This document shows, one piece after another, positions 59,815 to 64,000 of a stretch of 64,000 bases of DNA. The notes under the pieces are model-generated. The model had not been told where the DNA came from. It saw nothing but the letters and a program-made list of their open reading frames with translations, and made no database searches. This DNA comes from Thiodiazotropha sp040507035 (GTDB taxonomy: Bacteria > Pseudomonadota > Gammaproteobacteria > Chromatiales > Chromatiaceae), in assembly GCA_040507035.1 (NCBI GenBank), contig JBEVVR010000023.1:75660-139659 (forward strand). Reading direction: 5' to 3'. The translations under genes and the position numbers were made by a program. Positions within the stretch are counted from its first letter, which is position 1; each line of letters starts with the position of its first letter.

Positions 59815-60822
59815 ATGATTGAGGTGATTGACCATAAAAAATATCCGGTGTCATACGAAGAGGTTCTCAAGGCCCGTAAGGTCGTTTACGACTATCTTAT
59901 TCCAACACAACTTACTCGATACGAGGGCCTCTCTTTCTTATTGGATGCTGAAATTTTCGTAAAGCACGAAAATCACAATCCAACGGGTAGTTTCAAGGTG
60001 CGGGGTGGAATTAATCTCATGCACCATTTAAAGCGCTCAGGCATTGACGGCGTGATCACCTTTTCCACGGGAAATCACGGTCTGTCCATAGCCCGGTCGG
60101 CAGCATGGCTGGGTATCAAGGCGACAATTATCGTTCCGGAAAACAACAATCCCGTCAAAAACAGAGGCATCAAATCAACAGGTGCGACATTGATCGAGGC
60201 AGGCAAAACCTTTGAAGAGGCCTCAAGTGCGGCTGCGGAAATAGGCGAACAACAAGCGTTATATTATGCTCATCCGGCAAATGAGCCACACCTGATTAAC
60301 GGTGTCGGAACAGAGTTTGTCGAGATCATAGAACAAACACCTGATTTGGATGCAGTAGTTTTGCCGATCGGTGCAGGCAGTGAAGCGGCCGCGGCAGTCA
60401 CAGTCATGAAAACAATCAATCCTGATATTCAAATTTTCGCGGTACAGGCAGCAACCTCCAGCGCCGCTTACCAGTCATGGAAGGCTGGTAAAGTCATTTC
60501 ATCGGCTAACACTACTTTTGCCGGGGGCTTTGCCACCGGAATTGCTTATGAGCTTCCGTTCAATATATATAAAGATAAGCTTGAGGATTTTGTGCTTCTG
60601 TCTGAAGAGGAGATCTATCAAGGGATTGCATTGGCGGGTTATTACACCCACAACCTGCTTGAGGGTGCAGGTGCTGCAACCATCATGGCGGCGATAAAAC
60701 TAAAGCAGTTGTTAAAGGGGAAAAAGGTGGCGCTACAATTCAGTGGATGTAATGCATCACCGGATGAAATACAGAAAGCCTATGGATCTCAATCATTTTC
60801 AGATGGTTGGATAGGTAAATGA
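59815..60822 (+). CDS. PLP-dependent threonine dehydratase/serine racemase-like enzyme
   Basis: 335 residues of fold-type II. The Schiff-base lysine is in HNPTGSFKVRGGINLMHHLK near residue 60. The substrate loop is ITFSTGNHGLSIARSAAWLG, and AHPANEPHLINGVGT follows. The phosphate-binding loop is LPIGAGSEAAAAVTVMKT where most relatives have a GGGG(L) loop; this GAGSE variant is distinctive. The C-terminal LALAG... region reads IALAGYYTHNLLEGAGAATI and the last motif VALQFSGCNASPD holds a Cys where the family usually has SGGN. It probably eliminates or racemises a beta-hydroxy amino acid; the true substrate is unclear. Confidence 0.82.
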   Translation: MIEVIDHKKYPVSYEEVLKARKVVYDYLIPTQLTRYEGLSFLLDAEIFVKHENHNPTGSFKVRGGINLMHHLKRSGIDGVITFSTGNHGLSIARSAAWLGIKATIIVPENNNPVKNRGIKSTGATLIEAGKTFEEASSAAAEIGEQQALYYAHPANEPHLINGVGTEFVEIIEQTPDLDAVVLPIGAGSEAAAAVTVMKTINPDIQIFAVQAATSSAAYQSWKAGKVISSANTTFAGGFATGIAYELPFNIYKDKLEDFVLLSEEEIYQGIALAGYYTHNLLEGAGAATIMAAIKLKQLLKGKKVALQFSGCNASPDEIQKAYGSQSFSDGWIGK

Positions 60823-61178
60823 GATATGAATATCAGTACTCACTGAGGTCTATATTCCAACGCTGGCGTTTGGGGGGCGAAAGCCAAATACACTATCCAA
60901 AGTATCTATAAGCGGGGCGTAAGGAATAGTAAGTTTATGGATAAAATCAGCTATCAATTGGGTATTCCGTGTGAATTTAAAGATGAAGCAGTAGCCATAT
61001 ATGATGAGGCGTTCGGGAGTAAAATTTCACTGGCCATACCGGGTAATTAGAGCCGGGGTGCGCCATGGAGCCCACCAAGGAATGGCGTTATCCATAACAG
61101 TATCTATTCTTTTATTGTCGATTAAGTCTCTGATGTCATTCCATTGATTACTTAGATCCTGGGGATTCTGGTCTCTAT
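60823..61178. other. 356-base gap containing a truncated GNAT gene
   Basis: Apart from the remnant at 60937-61050 no gene is seen. The segment from 60841 to 60930 contains an imperfect GGCGTTTGGGGGGCGAAAGC element of unknown meaning. Confidence 0.4.
60937..61050 (+). pseudogene. Truncated N-terminal piece of a GNAT acetyltransferase
   Basis: An ATG opens 37 codons reading MDKISYQLGIPCEFKDEAVA, then IYDEAFGSKISLAIPGN and a stop. This is the N-terminal strand and helix of a GNAT-type acetyltransferase (the usual start with ...LYDEAFG..). The acetyl-CoA-binding part is missing, so the gene is dead or the fragment is a leftover of an insertion. Confidence 0.5.
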
Positions 61179-61784
61179 TCAAAATGACTCAATAGAGTAG
61201 ATTGAAAATGCTTTTATCGTACTATTGGAAATGATCCCAATAAATCCACTATTTTTAGCGCCACGTTGTTCAATACCATCAACAACAATTACAACGGGGG
61301 ATTCCATGGTTATTTCCAACCTGCTCTTGGTTTGATAGGTTGGGGAATGTCCTATAATCTCAATAACATTAGAAGATTCTGAATTAATCTTAAGCCCGTT
61401 CAAGCTTCCACTAAGGGCCTCCTTCGTTTCGTGACATTTTCTATCGCGAAAGTAGCCAGGAGGTGTGAAGGTAATGCTTGTCAATATTGACCAACCCCCC
61501 ATTGCTCCAGATTCAAAGAATATTTCTGTACCCCCTTTCCACGATTTTGCACAGATATAAGAAATTCTACCTGATTGCGTAGGTGCCGAGTATACAAACC
61601 CTTGCGTTTTCTCTGCAATTTCTGACAGTGTGGTTTCGCCAATCACAAATCCTGATACTGATAAAAACTTACTCGGGAATTCCCCTTGAGCAGATTCTCC
61701 TACAATTTCATCAAATCCTGCCATGTCACCTGCCGTTGCAATGCAACTGTAGGAGAATAGTAACAACAGAATTTTAGTAAACAA
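61179..61784 (-). CDS. Exported protein, unknown function
   Basis: 201 residues from a TTG. A signal peptide (FTKILLLLFSYSCIATAGD) leads into a soluble part with ITLSEIAEKTQG in the form TTLSEIAEKTQGFVYSAPTQ and two Cys (YICAKSW and RKCHETKE) that may pair. GFIGIISNSTIKAFSIYSIE ends the protein. The fold looks mostly beta. I do not recognise the family. It lies downstream of the Rhs toxin-immunity genes on the same strand and might be part of that island, but nothing proves it. Confidence 0.6.
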   Translation of the reverse strand: MFTKILLLLFSYSCIATAGDMAGFDEIVGESAQGEFPSKFLSVSGFVIGETTLSEIAEKTQGFVYSAPTQSGRISYICAKSWKGGTEIFFESGAMGGWSILTSITFTPPGYFRDRKCHETKEALSGSLNGLKINSESSNVIEIIGHSPTYQTKSRLEITMESPVVIVVDGIEQRGAKNSGFIGIISNSTIKAFSIYSIESF

Positions 61785-62074
61785 TTACGTGTTCTCCGAA
61801 CGGTATTGCGTATTCCAGACGAGATTGCAGCCCTTGCTGAAACCGACTGACACCTGAAACCAAAATTCGCTGCAGGTCACGCTGGAGCTTCTGCAGAGGC
61901 CAAGGATTCATATTGAAAGAAAAGAAGCATCAAAGCGATGGAGAGGAGAGAATCATACACACGTTTAAGGCTATATGTACGATTACGAAGCGGAAAGCAA
62001 TCCTTGCAGGCTTCAAGCAGCTAGACCAGACTTCACCTGACACTCAATAAGTTTCATCTGACCCCACTCATTCA
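61785..62074. other. 290-base gap with a 45-codon minus-strand frame
   Basis: A minus-strand frame from an ATG at 61911 to a stop at 61774 reads MNPWPLQKLQRDLQRILVSG and overlaps the start of the exported-protein gene. It may be debris of a mobile-element protein or chance. Nothing else is supported. Confidence 0.3.
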
Positions 62075-62452
62075 TCACCCTAACCACTTATGAAAGAATT
62101 TTCTAATCAAATGGTTGATTATGATTGGACTGCAGAATATTAGACCACCTGTTATAACTATGAAAATATATGATAAAGATAACGTCTCAGGAATCCCCCT
62201 ATAAAACCACTCCCAATCAAACCAGAATGCTAGTAGTCCGGCTATAAAATAAATAAATAAAGAAGGCATTACAGCTGATATCCCTATACGTGCAATATAT
62301 CCTCCATACAATGCCAGCCACCATCCTGATAAATACCCCATGGCCTCGCGAGCCCCACTGTGGCTAAATAGATAGATAATTAAGACGCTACCTATTAACC
62401 ACAACATACCGTGGAGTATTGCCTGAAATAACGATTTCCTTAATATTTCCAT
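62075..62452 (-). CDS. Four-helix membrane protein, candidate immunity protein
   Basis: 125 residues with four hydrophobic segments: AILHGMLWLIGSVLIIYLFS, YLSGWWLALYGGYIARIGIS, AVMPSLFIYFIAGLLAFWFD and LSYIFIVITGGLIFCSPIII. The ends are basic. It starts seven bases after the stop of an orphan Rhs C-terminal fragment. In contact-dependent and Rhs systems the gene in this place encodes the immunity protein, and a membrane location would suit a toxin acting on the cell wall in the periplasm. I do not recognise the sequence itself; the call rests on position. Confidence 0.65.
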   Translation of the reverse strand: MEILRKSLFQAILHGMLWLIGSVLIIYLFSHSGAREAMGYLSGWWLALYGGYIARIGISAVMPSLFIYFIAGLLAFWFDWEWFYRGIPETLSLSYIFIVITGGLIFCSPIIINHLIRKFFHKWLG

Positions 62453-62459
62453 TAAACTC

Positions 62460-63086
62460 TCAGAATACTGTTATTGGAATAATGCCATCTGGATCAAGTA
62501 GTAACGAATTTTGCAACTGATTAGTTGCATTATTCCCAAAAATACCGCCACCAAAATCAACACACCCCGCTGAACCTGGAAACATACCTCCGTGCAAGAA
62601 GAAGCCACCCCTACCATAGGTATTTGTCCCTGGAAGTGGCACTATTGGAATCCGCCAGTCCCCCCAATCTCCTAGTGTATTTCTTCCGATATCACCAATT
62701 ATCCCTGGATTTGTTAATTCTTGAGTGTTTGCAGTGTAATCTCCTGGAGGTATCGGACCTGTATTCTCTTCGTCGGAACAAGACGGTACATTTTGACAGC
62801 TTCCCATGCCAGAGGTGATTGGCATTATGTACGACGGCGTACCAGGTACCTCAGGGTCTACGATCATGTAGCCACCAGCAATATTAATACCGAGCTTTGT
62901 CAAACCATTGGGGTCATAAAACCGTATAGGATTACTACCTACATATGAATATAAATTCAGACCACCAGCAAGCCCGATAGGGTCAGACTGCAAATACCTC
63001 CCGGTACTCGGATCATAATCCCTAAAGTAGTTGTAATAGTTATTCGTTTCTTCGTCGAAGTACTGCCCGGGAAGTAAATAGCTATG
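62460..63086 (-). pseudogene. Orphan Rhs C-terminal fragment with L,D-transpeptidase-like toxin
   Basis: The open frame begins right after a stop codon at about 63087 and has no normal start. It first encodes the Rhs core end: LLPGQYFDEETNNYYNYFRD, YDPSTGRYLQSDPIGLAGGL, NLYSYVGSNPIRFYDPNGL. After PNGL comes a variable C-terminal domain: PIPPGDYTANTQ, then GRGGFFLHGGMFPGSAGCVD. The IPPG, HGG and SAGC elements resemble the DUF2778/Tlde1 family, whose His and Cys act on peptidoglycan as L,D-transpeptidase-type enzymes. It is a displaced toxin module, not a whole Rhs protein, and can be re-joined to a full rhs gene by recombination. Confidence 0.75.
63009..63037. repeat. 29-base direct repeat in Rhs core, copy 1
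   Basis: The 29 bases here recur exactly at 63849-63877. They encode YNYFRDYDP on the minus strand. Such identical core segments let orphan toxin modules recombine with each other and with a main rhs gene. Confidence 0.8.
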
Positions 63087-63102
63087 TCACCTTTAGCTTC
63101 TT

Positions 63103-63390
63103 TCACTCTTTATCTATAATCGTAACACCACGTTTTCTCCAATATTCTTTTCGCCACTTTTCATAGTCAGCCATCTGTTTCTCCAATTCATCATGATCCA
63201 TATAAACATTAATAATGCCTTTATTATCTACTTTATAGCTAATTTGCTTTTCATCTAGCACAGCAAGGTACTTTTCTCTTACTACCGGATCACCGATTGT
63301 TACATTTACCACAGAATCCGAACAGGATGTGATACTTACAAGAAGTCCTACTGTAAGCAATGCCAATAAAACATAACTATTTATTCGCAT
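63103..63390 (-). CDS. Small lipoprotein, candidate immunity protein
   Basis: About 95 residues from the ATG at 63390, with the first TTG six bases upstream. The signal peptide (SYVLLALLTVGLLVSITSC) ends in a lipobox with Cys. The mature part is short and charged: VVREKYLAVLDEKQISYKVD, then VDNKGIINVYMDHDELEKQM. It overlaps the 3' end of the second orphan Rhs fragment by 10 bases, the usual toxin-immunity arrangement. A lipoprotein immunity protein implies a toxin that acts in the periplasm. No family recognised. Confidence 0.65.
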   Translation of the reverse strand: MRINSYVLLALLTVGLLVSITSCSDSVVNVTIGDPVVREKYLAVLDEKQISYKVDNKGIINVYMDHDELEKQMADYEKWRKEYWRKRGVTIIDKE

Positions 63391-63917
63391 TCGCAATTCC
63401 TCTCAGCCCATTTCTCTAACTCATCTGACTTATATCCTCTTTCATCACCATTACGCGGATCAAACCAAGCAAAAGTTGTAGGTGTCCACGTAGTTTGGGC
63501 TGTCATAGGACTCCAATAAGGTGAAAACTGTCGCCCAAGACAAGTTCCTTCCTTTCCACTGTCATCGAAAGGTGTATTTAAGTAGTGTTCGTAGTGAGTG
63601 CCCTCAACAGTCTCCTCAGGACTTTTATCATCTTTCTTGCACTTATAACGACATCTCACTTTGTGGTTATAAATAATACCTAGCCAACTCGTCCATGTAT
63701 CATGATCTTTTGCAAAGGATTCTTCCTTCTTACACTTACACAAACCAAGTAGATCAATGTATTTTAATGGATTTGCGCTAACATAGGCGTACGTATTCAA
63801 ACCACCTTCCAATCCAATCGGATCACTTTGAAGGTACCGTCCTGTGGTCGGATCATAATCCCTAAAGTAGTTGTAATAATTCCCTGTCTCTTGATCGAAG
63901 TATTGACCAGGAAGTAG
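63381..63917 (-). pseudogene. Orphan Rhs C-terminal fragment with cysteine-rich toxin domain
   Basis: The frame opens after a stop at about 63918 and lacks a start. It encodes LLPGQYFDQETGNYYNYFRD, YDPTTGRYLQSDPIGLEGGL and NTYAYVSANPLKYIDLLGL, the Rhs core end, followed by about 120 residues of a different domain. That domain has Cys at KCKKEE, RCRYKCKKD, TCLGRQF and CECE (at least seven) and a Trp/Thr-rich stretch TAQTTWTPTTFAWFDPRNGD. No known toxin family comes to mind. It is followed by the lipoprotein at 63103. The main rhs gene may lie beyond the right edge. Confidence 0.72.
63849..63877. repeat. 29-base direct repeat in Rhs core, copy 2
   Basis: Exact copy of 63009-63037, in the same place of the second Rhs core fragment, 840 bases away. 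Confidence 0.8.
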
Positions 63918-64000
63918 TTACCCCGACACGCATCCTACCTTAACTTCCGATTTTTCCTAATACCTACCCGGACTTAGCAACCCATTTTCCCTGACACACC

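Overview
The window is a chromosomal segment of a gammaproteobacterium. The evidence is the rimP-nusA-infB-rbfA-truB-rpsO-pnp order, the uvrY-uvrC-pgsA order followed by tRNA-Gly/Cys/Leu, and the prmB, IscR-type and htpG-adk genes. The sucrose-synthesis cluster, lutABC, PEP-CTERM proteins and Rhs fragments would fit a free-living or symbiotic sulfur-oxidising or related environmental lineage, but the sequence does not fix the genus. Core genes are GC-rich. The two ends and the 47.3-54.3 kb and 59.2-64 kb stretches are visibly more AT-rich and look accessory.

Layout. 0-2.2 kb: a decayed chromosomal-integron-like edge with two small minus-strand genes, a good attC-like site, a ParDE toxin-antitoxin pair and an integron-integrase pseudogene with its catalytic core deleted. 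2.3-5.2 kb: lutABC (lactate oxidation), minus strand. 5.5-14.5 kb: sucrose metabolism (sucrose-phosphate synthase, sucrose-phosphate phosphatase, fructokinase, a repeat block, amylosucrase) followed by an OmpR/EnvZ-type two-component system. 15.1-16.4 kb: exported MsrB plus a DUF1223 thioredoxin-like protein. 16.4-25.3 kb: the transcription/translation operon rimP to pnp with an attenuator-like leader. 25.3-32.4 kb: small membrane and secreted proteins, a serine hydrolase lipoprotein, an ECF sigma/anti-sigma pair and a GGDEF-EAL protein. 32.5-38 kb: tRNA-Glu, a PEP-CTERM beta-propeller protein lying between the tRNA and a copy of its 3' end, a DUF2934 protein, phosphoglucomutase and an outer-membrane-barrel-like protein. 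38-47.2 kb: htpG, adk, a thioredoxin, DUF1249, uvrY, a family-5-like uracil-DNA glycosylase, uvrC, pgsA, a periplasmic Hsp20-like protein and three tRNAs.

47.3-54.3 kb is the most unusual part. A Tat-exported beta-helix protein is followed by three copies of one convergent module. Each module is a short Tat-signal/PEP-CTERM protein gene facing a SRAP (YedK/HMCES-type) gene on the other strand. Each PEP-CTERM gene has a near-identical sigma-54 (-24/-12) promoter. In modules 1 and 2 the SRAP gene has decayed to a fragment. In module 3 SRAP is intact but the PEP-CTERM gene carries a one-base frameshift in a run of seven A.

54.4-59.1 kb returns to core genes: a DUF482 acyltransferase-like protein, an IscR-type regulator, prmB, a small conserved protein and hemN. 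59.2-64 kb is again accessory: an unrecognised cysteine-containing protein paired with a PLP-dependent lyase-like enzyme, a truncated GNAT gene, an exported protein, and two tandem orphan Rhs C-terminal toxin fragments, each followed by a candidate immunity gene (a four-helix membrane protein and a lipoprotein). The first toxin domain looks like an L,D-transpeptidase-type (Tlde1/DUF2778-like) enzyme; the second is unrecognised and cysteine-rich.
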